From positions 42,227,176 to 42,291,175 of the forward strand of contig CM055112.1 of the NCBI GenBank assembly GCA_029204225.1: DNA of 64,000 nucleotides. The letters run 5' to 3'. Position 1 is the first letter of the stretch. The number at the start of each line of letters is the position of its first letter. Source of the stretch: Diphasiastrum complanatum. Its lineage: Eukaryota > Streptophyta > Lycopodiopsida > Lycopodiales > Lycopodiaceae. The notes beneath the pieces are model-generated. The model was not told where the DNA came from, made no database searches, and saw nothing but the letters and a program-made list of their open reading frames with translations. Below, one piece after another: positions 58,301 through 62,989 of the stretch. The translations under genes and the position numbers were made by a program.

Positions 58301-58674
58301 TCGTCTGAAGCGATTGAGATTTGATATAGAGAGCATTTTATTTTTGTGCAGTACACTGAAGAAGAATTGAATGAGGAGATACAAAATGCTATTGCAGAAT
58401 TCAAGAAGTACGGTCAAGAGTTTGATGAGGGACGTGTCAAAGAGCAGGTACACTTGGTTGATTGCTCATTGCACATTATTCCAAGAATTCTTGGAGAGGT
58501 TTTGTTTTTGCTCCAAGGTTCCACAGTACTTGAGCTATATCTCTTAGTACTGTCTAAACCTGCTTGCAGGCTTGTGAACTTCTTGAAGGATCGAAAGTTG
58601 TGGACTGGCTTGTTGAACATAGTGATATAAAGTATGTGAAAAAGAATGCAACAACAGACGTAGCTAGGAAGTAG
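19416..58674 (+). CDS. TIG1: plastid trigger-factor-like chaperone, 13 exons
   Basis: Joined exons encode about 561 residues. Residues 1-95 are Ser/Thr/Pro-rich and lack acidic clusters, like a chloroplast transit peptide. Residues about 105-240 form the trigger-factor ribosome-binding domain with GFRPGK at 147-152. Residues about 275-360 form the FKBP-like PPIase domain ([20 protein letters not shown] and [16 protein letters not shown]). The rest is the helical substrate-binding domain. The role, known from the family, is to hold and help fold nascent proteins at the ribosome, here presumably in plastids. Intron phases agree throughout (phase 0 except intron 3, phase 2, and intron 6, phase 1). 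Exon 10 lacks one base, which creates a premature stop, so the gene may be a pseudogene or hold a sequence error. Symbol by similarity; domain identity is firm, function of this copy is not. Confidence 0.88.
19886..19969 (+). CDS. TIG1: TIG1 exon 2
   Basis: 84 bp, phase 0 at both ends, between ATCAG and GTATGC. It encodes [19 protein letters not shown] and LMDLSKKTK, the first strand and helix of the ribosome-binding domain, directly before the VPGFRPGK loop. Intron 1 before it is 122 nt. Confidence 0.88.
19970..20492 (+). other. TIG1 intron 2, no insertion seen
   Basis: 523 nt, GT-AG. It is T-rich, and I recognise no repeat or second gene. Confidence 0.7.
20493..20623 (+). CDS. TIG1: TIG1 exon 3: ribosome-docking loop
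   Basis: After GTGCAG the exon encodes [20 protein letters not shown], including the signature loop that contacts the ribosomal exit-site protein in bacterial trigger factors, then a helix ending PEAMASV. The donor GTGTGC is one of several overlapping GT choices. The one at 20,624 gives phase 2, which fits exon 4. Confidence 0.85.
20624..21475 (+). other. TIG1 intron 3, 5' part
   Basis: Intron 3 runs 20,624-24,891. This part holds no recognisable element apart from a short CTCTCT run near 21,420. Confidence 0.6.
21476..21940 (-). mobile_element. LTR (left copy) of a - strand Gypsy remnant
   Basis: Its first 200 bases match 23,286-23,480 (GATGAAGCAATCT...ACAATCTT and CACGAAGAGTCCAAG-type words). 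Both copies have a TATA box at the equivalent place on the - strand; here GTATAAATAG at 21,649-21,658. The right edge, near 21,940, is approximate. Confidence 0.65.
22440..23285 (-). pseudogene. Gypsy RT and RNase H remnant
   Basis: On the - strand [18 protein letters not shown] matches the start of Gypsy [14 protein letters not shown] carries the xFDD active-site box. Broken pieces then resemble the RNase H region ([12 protein letters not shown] and [14 protein letters not shown]). Frames shift often. gag and protease are missing, because the RT start lies only a few bases from the right-hand LTR. Confidence 0.75.
23286..23500 (-). mobile_element. LTR (right copy) of the - strand Gypsy remnant
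   Basis: It matches the LTR at 21,476 over about 200 bp, including the TATA region (TATATAGG on the - strand, near 23,452-23,460). It directly abuts the RT remnant, so the internal 5' half of that element was deleted. Confidence 0.6.
23516..23866 (-). mobile_element. LTR-like sequence starting TGTTATGGACACA on the - strand
   Basis: Its right edge on the + strand is TGTCCATAACA, giving a - strand start TGTTATGGACACAG, shared with a sequence ending near 40,055. A CCTATAAAG-type word lies near 23,629. Its inner edge is unclear. Confidence 0.4.
23867..24165 (-). mobile_element. diverged LTR of the AGTTA family, copy 4
   Basis: The - strand starts AGTTATGGACTTG next to GGCTAC, as in copies 1 and 3. 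Further in, words such as the GGCCT/CATTTATTAG-type segments keep the same order but are diverged. The inner edge is only approximate. Confidence 0.4.
24166..24891 (+). other. TIG1 intron 3, 3' part
   Basis: No element or gene is recognised between the LTR cluster and exon 4. Confidence 0.6.
24892..24940 (+). CDS. TIG1: TIG1 exon 4 (49 nt)
   Basis: A very short exon between ATTGCAG and a weak donor GTGGGA. It encodes [16 protein letters not shown], which fits the family position between the docking helix and the next strand and restores the phase between exons 3 and 5. It is isolated by introns of 4.3 and 9.3 kb. I chose it by phase and by similarity to what I remember of the family, so it needs transcript support. 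Confidence 0.68.
24941..27000 (+). other. TIG1 intron 4, 5' part
   Basis: Intron 4 runs 24,941-34,260. I see no recognisable element in its first 2 kb; short open frames here lack any family pattern. Confidence 0.55.
27011..27095 (+). repeat. tRNA-like sequence, possible SINE head
   Basis: TAGCTCAATTGGTAGAGC at 27,016-27,033 fits an RNA polymerase III A box. GGTTTAAATCTC at 27,068-27,079 fits a B box at normal spacing. A 6-bp stem (CTCTCC/GGAGAG) lies between them. The acceptor stem is not convincing, so a tRNA-derived SINE or decayed tRNA gene is more likely than a working tRNA. Confidence 0.5.
27780..28395 (-). pseudogene. LINE reverse-transcriptase fragment
   Basis: On the - strand [19 protein letters not shown] matches the active-site block of plant LINE RTs (family: YADDIVL, here YTNDVVL). 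[10 protein letters not shown] and a frame-broken [10 protein letters not shown] block follow, the usual order after the active site. Further on only decayed pieces remain. The right edge meets a Gypsy gag at about 28,395. Confidence 0.75.
28410..29187 (-). pseudogene. Gypsy gag fragment
   Basis: The - strand ATG at 29,187 opens [14 protein letters not shown], then frame breaks occur. From 28,723 to 28,511 the core end is open: [20 protein letters not shown] and [16 protein letters not shown], which is diagnostic of Ty3/Gypsy gag. No protease follows, because a LINE piece cuts it off. Confidence 0.75.
29190..30470. other. intron 4 stretch, no gene seen
   Basis: Contains T-rich runs (for example 30,126-30,157). 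It may hold the leader or LTR of the Gypsy gag to its left, but I find no LTR ends or PBS. Confidence 0.4.
30480..31980 (-). pseudogene. Gypsy RT-to-integrase fragment, heavily broken
   Basis: Reading leftward on the - strand: RT blocks [31 protein letters not shown] and [13 protein letters not shown] (active site) between about 31,980 and 31,710; the RT end [12 protein letters not shown] and [10 protein letters not shown] near 31,500-31,650; then integrase pieces [20 protein letters not shown] and VVVDNSQKW near 30,600-30,780. RNase H is largely lost. Almost every block is in a different frame. Confidence 0.8.
31981..33080. other. intron 4 stretch, no gene seen
   Basis: Lies between Gypsy fragments of opposite orientation. 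I see no LTR ends and no coding motif, apart from possible decayed Gypsy 3' sequence near its right end. Confidence 0.4.
33090..33690 (+). pseudogene. Gypsy polyprotein 3' end with tandem duplication
   Basis: On the + strand [16 protein letters not shown] resembles the segment between integrase and chromodomain, then VIQYLVQW and [20 protein letters not shown] form a chromodomain tail. The part from 33,248 is repeated from 33,489 (241-bp period, second unit shortened to about 200 bp). Stops and frameshifts are present in both units. Confidence 0.65.
33691..34260 (+). other. TIG1 intron 4, 3' end
   Basis: No element recognised. It ends with the T-rich acceptor GGACTTTCAG of exon 5. Confidence 0.6.
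34261..34470 (+). CDS. TIG1: TIG1 exon 5: end of ribosome-binding domain
   Basis: 210 bp, phase 0, between TTTCAG and GTAATA. It encodes [20 protein letters not shown], then [11 protein letters not shown], then [20 protein letters not shown], which closes the N-terminal domain and leads into the PPIase domain. Confidence 0.92.
34749..34839 (+). CDS. TIG1: TIG1 exon 6: start of PPIase domain
   Basis: 91 bp between TTGCAG and GTCTAT. It encodes [20 protein letters not shown], then [10 protein letters not shown], and ends in phase 1. It is the first strand of the FKBP-like domain (GD-V-V-D pattern). Confidence 0.92.
34986..35140 (+). CDS. TIG1: TIG1 exon 7: core of PPIase domain
   Basis: 155 bp after TGCTAG. 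It encodes [20 protein letters not shown] followed by [16 protein letters not shown] and [10 protein letters not shown], the FKBP-like core typical of trigger factor. The donor GTTAAT at 35,141 keeps phase 0 into exon 8 (FT-ADCKELF). Reading past this donor reaches a stop within 15 bases. Confidence 0.92.
35141..35756 (+). other. TIG1 intron 7, 5' part
   Basis: Intron 7 runs 35,141-41,323. I see nothing recognisable in this first stretch, other than intron DNA up to the truncated end of a Gypsy copy. Confidence 0.6.
35780..37547 (-). pseudogene. Gypsy gag and protease, second copy of the 42.5-kb family
   Basis: The - strand ATG at 37,547 opens [20 protein letters not shown], close to the gag start at 43,701. 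The gag core ([20 protein letters not shown]) is at 37,000-37,162, the zinc knuckle [14 protein letters not shown] near 36,500, and the protease [13 protein letters not shown] near 36,240. [10 protein letters not shown] follows the protease. The copy is cut at about 35,780 before RT. It runs opposite to the full copy in intron 9, and its frames are broken by several stops. Confidence 0.88.
37548..38369 (-). mobile_element. leader of the - strand Gypsy copy
   Basis: Untranslated sequence upstream of the gag ATG, with wording similar to the 43.0-43.7 kb leader of the full copy. No PBS or LTR remains, because a LINE sequence begins at about 38,370. Confidence 0.5.
38370..39830 (+). mobile_element. 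LINE fragment A with internal inversion
   Basis: The + strand reads [20 protein letters not shown] then [12 protein letters not shown], an endonuclease (EEP) motif, up to about 38,575. From there to about 39,447 the order continues only on the - strand: [12 protein letters not shown] and [14 protein letters not shown] of the endonuclease, then [16 protein letters not shown] just before RT. From 39,450 the + strand resumes with LLN-type RT sequence ([15 protein letters not shown]), then [20 protein letters not shown]. The RT active-site block is deleted. Confidence 0.85.
39840..40055 (-). mobile_element. LTR-like remnant starting TGTTATGGACACAC
   Basis: The right edge TGTCCATAACA matches the LTR ending at 23,866. 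A TATA-like CTATTTATAG lies near 39,939-39,950. The left edge is undefined. Confidence 0.4.
40056..41323 (+). other. TIG1 intron 7, 3' part
   Basis: No element or gene recognised. It leads into the exon 8 acceptor ATCAG. Confidence 0.55.
41324..41416 (+). CDS. TIG1: TIG1 exon 8
   Basis: 93 bp, phase 0, between ATCAG and GTCACT. It encodes [20 protein letters not shown] and [11 protein letters not shown], the link from the PPIase domain to the helical C-terminal domain. It follows a 6.2-kb intron with Gypsy and LINE insertions. Confidence 0.92.
41628..41720 (+). CDS. TIG1: TIG1 exon 9
   Basis: 93 bp, phase 0, between TTGCAG and GTCTGC. It encodes [20 protein letters not shown] followed by [11 protein letters not shown], a long charged helix of the substrate-binding domain. 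The 13.2-kb intron 9 follows. Confidence 0.92.
41721..42446 (+). other. TIG1 intron 9, 5' part
   Basis: Intron 9 runs 41,721-54,948 (13.2 kb). Nothing recognisable lies in this first stretch. Confidence 0.55.
42447..42550. repeat. short degenerate tandem repeat (AAATATAACCA type)
   Basis: Four imperfect units ending in ATATAAC follow one another and abut the left LTR of the Gypsy element. Confidence 0.6.
42551..42894 (+). mobile_element. 5' LTR of the Gypsy element
   Basis: 344 bp from TGTTACGAGC to TCTATTACA. It aligns along its whole length with the 362-bp 3' LTR; the length difference comes mainly from small indels around 42,745-42,765. A CTCTATATCAG TATA-like word lies near 42,830. Confidence 0.92.
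42896..42907 (+). other. primer-binding site of the Gypsy element
   Basis: TGGTATCAGAGC, one base after the LTR; initiator tRNA-Met type. Confidence 0.88.
42908..43700 (+). mobile_element. leader of the Gypsy element
   Basis: Untranslated 0.8-kb sequence with repeated TTCAGAATTT-like and CAGATCAGCGAG-like phrases. No coding pattern. Confidence 0.7.
43701..44540 (+). pseudogene. Gypsy gag
   Basis: ATG at 43,701 ([20 protein letters not shown]). An acidic N-terminal half has coiled-coil character, followed by the gag core [20 protein letters not shown] and [19 protein letters not shown] at 44,343 interrupts it, but the same frame continues ([20 protein letters not shown]) to about 44,500, where a frameshift occurs before the zinc knuckle. 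Confidence 0.9.
44541..45204 (+). pseudogene. Gypsy zinc knuckle and protease
   Basis: [14 protein letters not shown] is a perfect CX2CX4HX4C knuckle at about 44,648-44,689. [15 protein letters not shown] near 44,908 is the protease active site, with DDGA in place of the more usual [19 protein letters not shown] and a stop at 45,202 follow. Confidence 0.88.
45205..45602 (+). pseudogene. Gypsy protease-RT linker, broken
   Basis: [20 protein letters not shown] and [15 protein letters not shown] are the standard lead-in to Gypsy RT. The following block is damaged by a stop and indels near 45,520-45,590. Confidence 0.82.
45603..47012 (+). pseudogene. Gypsy reverse transcriptase and RNase H
   Basis: An open frame of 469 codons. 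[45 protein letters not shown] and the active site [12 protein letters not shown]. Then [14 protein letters not shown]. RNase [36 protein letters not shown], then [15 protein letters not shown]. It copies element RNA into DNA in the intact family. An acidic linker ([20 protein letters not shown]) precedes a stop at 47,010. It is the best-preserved domain, though the rest of the polyprotein is broken. Confidence 0.95.
47013..48060 (+). pseudogene. Gypsy integrase
   Basis: Zinc-binding region: [20 protein letters not shown] and [11 protein letters not shown] (HHCC). Core: [10 protein letters not shown] (first Asp), then after a frameshift at about 47,350 the blocks [16 protein letters not shown] and [11 protein letters not shown] (second Asp). 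[17 protein letters not shown] carries the Glu. The C-terminal part [20 protein letters not shown] and GEKVYLRV follows. Several stops and frameshifts. Confidence 0.92.
48200..48371 (+). pseudogene. Gypsy chromodomain
   Basis: [20 protein letters not shown] and [13 protein letters not shown] form the C-terminal chromodomain of a chromovirus, ending at TAA 48,369 just before the polypurine tract. Confidence 0.88.
48370..48382 (+). other. polypurine tract
   Basis: AAGGGGGAGGGAG directly before the 3' LTR; primes plus-strand synthesis in LTR retrotransposons. Confidence 0.88.
48383..48744 (+). mobile_element. 3' LTR of the Gypsy element
   Basis: 362 bp from TGTTACGAGC to TCTATTACA, homologous along its whole length to 42,551-42,894. 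Confidence 0.92.
48745..50430 (+). mobile_element. LINE fragment B (endonuclease to RT)
   Basis: It starts [14 protein letters not shown] exactly at the LTR edge. The endonuclease continues with [12 protein letters not shown] and [14 protein letters not shown], then [20 protein letters not shown] leads into [22 protein letters not shown], then after a stop [20 protein letters not shown] and [19 protein letters not shown]. It fades after about 50,400. A 70-bp tandem duplication lies at 49,802-49,941. Same family as fragment A. Confidence 0.88.
50548..50839 (+). pseudogene. coding-like fragment of unknown origin
   Basis: One + strand frame from ATG 50,548 reads [33 protein letters not shown], then after a TGA and a TAG continues [20 protein letters not shown] and [19 protein letters not shown]. 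Its acidic, codon-like composition suggests a former gene or element exon. I cannot assign a family. Its last 37 bp recur at 52,565. Confidence 0.4.
50803..50839. repeat. 37-bp direct repeat, left copy
   Basis: Identical to 52,565-52,601. The two copies bracket an LTR, its leader and a Gypsy integrase fragment. Confidence 0.95.
50849..51291 (+). mobile_element. Copia-type LTR, copy 3 (complete)
   Basis: 443 bp from AGTTATGGACTCGG to TTCTTAACT, followed at once by the PBS. Highly similar to copies 1 and 2. TATA box CTATAAGTAGG at about 51,100-51,110, then a pyrimidine-rich stretch. Near the 3' end the phrase CTTAAGTCTTGCTTATGTG is partly repeated. Confidence 0.9.
51292..51303 (+). other. primer-binding site of LTR copy 3
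   Basis: TGGTATCAGAGC; initiator tRNA-Met type. Confidence 0.88.
51304..51870 (+). mobile_element. Copia leader following LTR copy 3
   Basis: Untranslated leader with CTCTCCAGCGCCC and CTGTCCAGCCGC words, matching the core of the minisatellite in the leader of copy 1. A poly-T run lies near 51,519-51,535. No gag follows. Confidence 0.65.
51880..52510 (-). pseudogene. Gypsy integrase C-terminal fragment
   Basis: The - strand reads [20 protein letters not shown], then [11 protein letters not shown], the end of the Gypsy integrase core. [15 protein letters not shown] and [11 protein letters not shown] follow, the usual post-core segment, in shifting frames. It belongs to a Gypsy family different from the 42.5-kb element. 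Confidence 0.8.
52565..52601. repeat. 37-bp direct repeat, right copy
   Basis: Identical to 50,803-50,839. Confidence 0.95.
52905..53170 (-). pseudogene. Copia RT / RNase H junction fragment
   Basis: On the - strand [20 protein letters not shown] is the conserved end of Copia RT (FRRLVGSLIYL in the family). [19 protein letters not shown] follows, the lead-in to RNase H, with an internal deletion. No other part of this element is found. Confidence 0.78.
53171..54948 (+). other. TIG1 intron 9, 3' part
   Basis: No element or gene recognised before exon 10. Confidence 0.55.
54949..55028 (+). pseudogene. TIG1: TIG1 exon 10 with 1-nt deletion
   Basis: The exon starts after TTCAAG with [15 protein letters not shown] in frame. 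After GAGCAAGGCGACAG the family-like reading [12 protein letters not shown] lies in another frame, and the original frame meets TGA at once. The exon is 80 nt, one less than the 81 needed to keep phase 0 on both sides. One base is missing at about 54,991-54,993. Its donor is CAG|GCAAGC, a GC-type splice site. A real mutation would remove the last quarter of the protein. Confidence 0.85.
55130..55279 (+). CDS. TIG1: TIG1 exon 11
   Basis: 150 bp, phase 0, after CTGGCAG. It encodes [20 protein letters not shown], then [20 protein letters not shown], then [10 protein letters not shown], a helical segment of the C-terminal domain. The donor GTTCTC sits directly beside a CT microsatellite. Intron 10 before it is only 101 nt. 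Confidence 0.9.
55283..55342. repeat. (CT)n microsatellite beside the exon 11 donor
   Basis: About 60 bp of CT repeats with two small interruptions, starting 3 nt inside intron 11. Confidence 0.95.
55610..55960 (+). pseudogene. coiled-coil-like coding fragment, unassigned
   Basis: One frame encodes a heptad-like stretch: [46 protein letters not shown]; after a TAA at 55,864 it continues [18 protein letters not shown]. The hydrophobic spacing suggests a coiled coil. It could be a retrotransposon gag N-terminus or a captured gene piece. No family is recognised, and there is no ATG in a sensible place. Confidence 0.35.
55961..58351 (+). other. TIG1 intron 11, remainder
   Basis: Intron 11 runs 55,280-58,351. 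I see no recognisable element or RNA gene in this part. Confidence 0.5.
58352..58447 (+). CDS. TIG1: TIG1 exon 12
   Basis: 96 bp, phase 0, between TGTGCAG and GTACAC. It encodes [20 protein letters not shown] followed by [12 protein letters not shown], the family pattern near the C-terminus. Confidence 0.92.
58570..58674 (+). CDS. TIG1: TIG1 exon 13 and stop codon
   Basis: After CTTGCAG it encodes [20 protein letters not shown] and a short Lys-rich tail, ending at TAG 58,672-58,674. Intron 12 is 122 nt. This matches the usual C-terminal end of plastid trigger factor. Confidence 0.92.
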   Translation, partial: ACELLEGSKVVDWLVEHSDIKYVKKNATTDVARK

Positions 58675-59370
58675 TTCAAATTTTGGTAAAAGTTTTGAAG
58701 CGTCACTCTTTCATGTGCTGGGCCAGCACAAAGTTCCATTCTGGGATGCTCTTGAGTACATAGGTGAAAATTTGACGCATCGTCATTGTGCTTATTGTGC
58801 TCAAGCAGCAGATTTGAGATCTTTTTCTTTTATTGCTCCCAATAGAGCTTATCAAGGAGATCTGTATATAAGGAGCTATGTGAAAACATTTCTTATGCTT
58901 CAAAAGTAGTTGGAGCAGCTCGTAAGGCAATATGATTGGACATGGTCAAGACCTCTGACTGGCAAAATGTTGTAGGTAGGTTATTTTTTGTTATATTTCT
59001 TTTGACTGACTACGACAGTCTACTAATTCAAAGTCAAATTTCCTATGAGCTGTGTCTCAGTAGTCCAAATTGCATAGTTTTGGCATGATTCGAGTACTTA
59101 TCGTAGTTTGCAAGACGTATCCCGTGGATTGCATGCCTAGCTCATGCACAACAATTCATTGTTTTGTCCTGTTAATATTTTTTTGCAAATCATTGGTATG
59201 TTTGTAATAATTTGCTATGCAATTCCTAAGAAAGGATCCTAATGCAACATACACTCAAGGGATTTTCTACTTGTCATCTGCTGATTGTTGTCACTTGAAA
59301 TGCATGTTGAGGACTAGTGCTTGGGGGAGAGCATCCGGAAGGTGATATTGACATGATGGGCCGTTCTTCA
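58675..59370 (+). other. region downstream of TIG1 (probable 3' UTR and intergenic)
   Basis: T-rich sequence. GTAATAATTTG near 59,205 could be a weak poly(A) element. Small open frames here show no family pattern. Confidence 0.4.
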
Positions 59371-60225
59371 AAAAATGTGTAGTATTTTATTAAAGGATTA
59401 CAGCAAAAAGCGAACCTGTATCATTGAGAAAAACTGCTCTTTCTGGCCATTGTCTTCTCCAAATAATGAGACAGCTAGGAACCGAGTCTGGGCAAGCTTG
59501 TGGCCCATATACTCGATCATCAGCAAGCAGATGGTGGGCATATCTATCCACCATTTGGGTATGAAGAGATCCTTTTCTTGAAGATGGATCCTCTTTTGTC
59601 CTGTCACCAAGAGTGATGTTGATATAGCAAATGCATCCAAAAGTTTTGAAAAACTTGAACACTCGGCCTTCTACCAAACATCATCTCAAAAGGGGTTTTT
59701 CCATCCAATACCACACTCGGCCATCTATTGCATAGAAAATTATCACACAACAAAGCTTGATCCCAAAAGAATTTAAAAAGATTTGCACCTAACGTCATGG
59801 CTTTGGCTCCTTCACATAAGGTTCTATTCTTTCTCTCAGCCTCTCCATTTTGTTGTGGTGTCCTTGGGCTTGTGTGCTCCCTCTTGATCCCATTTGCATC
59901 ACAAAATGCCTTGAACTTGGTAGAAATGTACTCACCACCATTGTCACTACTCAAGCACTTGATCTTGTAGAAAATTGAACCTCCCTTCCAATCTTGAAAT
60001 TAACAAAGACATCAAATACCTCATCTTTGTTTTTTAGTAGATACACCCAACAAAATCTCTAAAAACATCAATAAAAGTCACATACATTTTAGCACCTCCA
60101 TTGGTTAATTGTAGTAACACCATGAATATCCGAATGCACAACTTGAAAAGGCTTACTTGACCTTGATGTAGATCTCTTGTAAGGTAACCTATGTGACTTT
60201 GATAAAGCACATTGCTCACAAACAT
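59370..60225 (-). pseudogene. Copia integrase, broken
   Basis: On the - strand HSDIHGVTTIN holds the first catalytic Asp, SSDNGGEYISTKF the second, and PRTPQQNGEAERKNRTLCEG the Glu, all in order. LLCDNFLCNRWPS and PFEMMFGRRPSV follow. CEQCALSKSHRLPY before the core is the Cys pair of the zinc-binding region. Frame breaks occur between blocks, and the element stops near 59,370 without RT. Confidence 0.9.
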
Positions 60226-60720
60226 GATTCAAGCTTGTTAAAGAATTGGGAAGACCAACACAACTTACCTCTGTCTTCACCTCCAATGACTTGTACTTGA
60301 GATGCTCAATATCTTGTGCCATACCTCTTGCATTGACAATTGCTCCTTTGCCAAATATCCAACTTGGTTAGCAACAACACAAGCATCAAGTTTGAACAAC
60401 TTACCTTGCCTCTTCCATTTTGCAATTAATTCATCCTCCTCCTTGATCAAACAAGCATCACCATCAAACTCCACTTTGAATCCCTTGTCAAGAATTTGAC
60501 TCACAACTAAGAAGGTTCTTAGTGATAGATGGAATGAACAAAACATCCTTCAAATTCATATTCCTATTCGTAGAGAGGAAAATAGGAATTGTGCCAATCT
60601 CTTTCATTGCACACTCACCATCATTGGCCATGTAGATCACCTTTTTGTCACCTTCAAATGCTATCAAATGCTCCTCATGATATGCCATATGTGATGTAGC
60701 TCCACTATCAATCCATCAAG
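60226..60720 (-). pseudogene. Copia protease and GAG-pre-integrase
   Basis: WIDSGATSHMAYHEEHL (60,667-60,717) is the protease active site. MNLKDVLFIPSITKNLLS and then FKVEFDGDACLIKEEDEL follow, with a GKLFKLD GAG-pre-integrase lead-in and a degenerate WHKIL zinc segment. One frame change lies near 60,500. Confidence 0.88.
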
Positions 60721-61296
60721 AGAAAAAATCTCCCAAGATTATCCAACAAGCAGGATGACATAACAGAAGCATCATTTGAATTTTGTTCATCAACACCATC
60801 TTCATCAAGAGTTAGATTGGTTTGTTGAATAGCAAAATTTTGCACCAAATTAGCATGATCATTCCAACAAGCCATTAAGAACAACTTGAAAAAGTTCCAC
60901 ACATTTAATGCTTTTACTAATACATGCTAGTTCATCACTCAAAGCTTTACCTCTAAAAAAAAAAGCATGAGCACCTTCATCTTTCTTTTGAAGACTTTGA
61001 AAAATTTGCCTCCTTAGATTAGAACCCGAGAGGACTCATAAATCTGCTTCCCAAGCCTCAGTTGATGTTGAGCACTACCAACTTCCTTGAGAAGCTCATT
61101 AGTCAATTTTATCTTGATCACATGTAAAGCTTTCTTTGGCCTCTTGTCATATCTCAATTGTTCTTGAGGTGCCAAAGGTCTCTCCTCCACACTACAACAA
61201 TATCCATCAAATCATTCATCTTAAGCGAAGATTCATCCTCACCTTCAAGTAGAATAATTTGTTGACTTCCAATATGAAGCCACTTAAGGTTGCCAT
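60721..61296 (-). pseudogene. Copia gag, decayed
   Basis: The - strand ATG at 61,296 opens MATLSGFILEVNKLFYLKVR. After a frame change, EERPLAPQEQLRYDKRPKKA and LHVIKIKLTNELLKEVGSAQ fit a UBN2 gag. Only a vestige of the zinc knuckle remains (CWNDHAN). An acidic linker (LTLDEDGVDEQNSNDA) runs into the protease. Confidence 0.78.
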
Positions 61297-61863
61297 GTTG
61301 CAATGATCGTATTTTTCTCTTTAAACATGTTCCAATGCACTTAGCACTCCTTGAAAATCACAAATGAAACTCAAGAATAAATCACAAGATATGGAAACAA
61401 TCTAGCCTCTTTTTTTTCTCTTTCTAGCAAAATCCTAGCACATAGAATGTTGATTTCTTGATCACAATATATCTAAACACAATCTTATAAACTTTTTCCA
61501 ACACCTAAGATTGAAACACACTCTTGAAAATGTCCAGCAACTTAAAATCAAGAGATCCTATCAAATTTAGAGTTATTCCAAAAATGCAAAATATTGAATC
61601 AAGCAAAATCTATATGCAAAAGCTAGATTCTAGATTCTCATTTAATAGAATGTACCATCCACAATCGTGAGCAATTTTTCTCTCCACATTCTAGTAAGTG
61701 GTTTTAAAAATTGGCCATCTACAAGTATTTTGATCTAAGATGATTTTAAGATCACAAAGATCCAAACTCTATACTTGAAACTACAAGATTTGAGATAGAA
61801 TTTATGGCGTCCCTCAAATCAACCTCTAGATTTGGAAAATCCACCAACTTTGGCCTGCAACCT
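61297..61863 (-). mobile_element. leader of the right-flank Copia element
   Basis: Untranslated sequence between the gag ATG and the PBS. No coding pattern. Confidence 0.55.
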
Positions 61864-61875
61864 GCTCTGATACCA
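61864..61875 (-). other. primer-binding site
   Basis: TGGTATCAGAGC on the - strand, directly next to an LTR end. Confidence 0.85.
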
Positions 61876-62960
61876 TGTGAACAATACAGATCCAAAATAC
61901 AATTAAATGGATCAACAAGATCTTAGCCAAATTTGGTTGCACAGCTAGAAATAGCTAGAAGATAGAAATCACTACTTTATGCATGCTAGAACTTAGAAAT
62001 GCATAATAATATTGTCATAAACACTTAGATATGACTTAGTACTGTCCTTTTTTGTACAACAGTAGTATAGTACTGTACTTCACACATGTGGAAGCAAGAT
62101 CTACAAGAAAATCAACATTCTACACATAGAAAATCCAAGATTTCAAGAGGAAATACACATGAGATGGACATAGAAACACAAGAGATCAATTCTCCACAAA
62201 GAAAAAAAAATTGATGATAATTTTTCCACGTAGGTACAACTATTTTTAGCTTTCAAAATGTCATTTGGCCACTTGCTCGAAACTTGATGTAAATTGAAAA
62301 CTTCTAAATACTAATAGAAAAACCTATAAATTCAAGTCTAGATGCAATGTATCAAATTAGCCAATTAGAATGGGTCCAAACTTGGGTCCCAAACTCGACC
62401 TCATCCACTTACCTACCTGCCAAAAATAGCATAAACACTATTTAGGCCTTTATTGACCATTACGAACCTATCTCTAAGTTGAGATTTCATTTAGGCCTCC
62501 AAAAATGCCAAAACACCAACAAACTAGTTGACAAGTTTTCACACTTTACGAGAAAAATGATATTAGCATTAGAGTCATAGAAAAATGTGCACAAGGTGTG
62601 CACTTCAAGTATTTCAGAAACATGCATTCATATGCATGTAGTTCATATACATGCTAAGATCCACATGTGGTGAGTTGGTCTATCATGCTTGGATTGGGCT
62701 CACCAACCAACTTCAATTTTTTGGGATCCCACATGGTTGATAATATCATAAAACATATAGATGTTAAGACATTATAAAGTTTGGGACACAGATTTTGAGC
62801 AAATCACAACTAAATTTGATGTGCAAAACAAATTGCAATATTGGAGATATTCCAAGATTTTAGATTTAGATGTGTATGATTTCAACAATTTGCTCTCAAG
62901 GTTTTGTAGAGGTAGATACTTCGCAAGAAGTTGCTTGTGTCAAATTTTGAAAATGAATCC
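61876..62960 (-). mobile_element. 5' LTR of the right-flank Copia element (outer edge unknown)
   Basis: The LTR begins TGTGAACA (- strand end TGTTCACA) at the PBS. The right edge cannot be fixed without a partner LTR; it must lie before the family-X copy near 63.0 kb. Confidence 0.45.
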
Positions 62961-62989
62961 ATGAATCCTATTGGTGTTGGAAATGACGA

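Noticed and set aside
58715-58909. 64-codon frame just after the chaperone stop codon, considered as another exon
   Set aside because: The chaperone already ends with its family-like C-terminus and stop, and this frame matches no domain.
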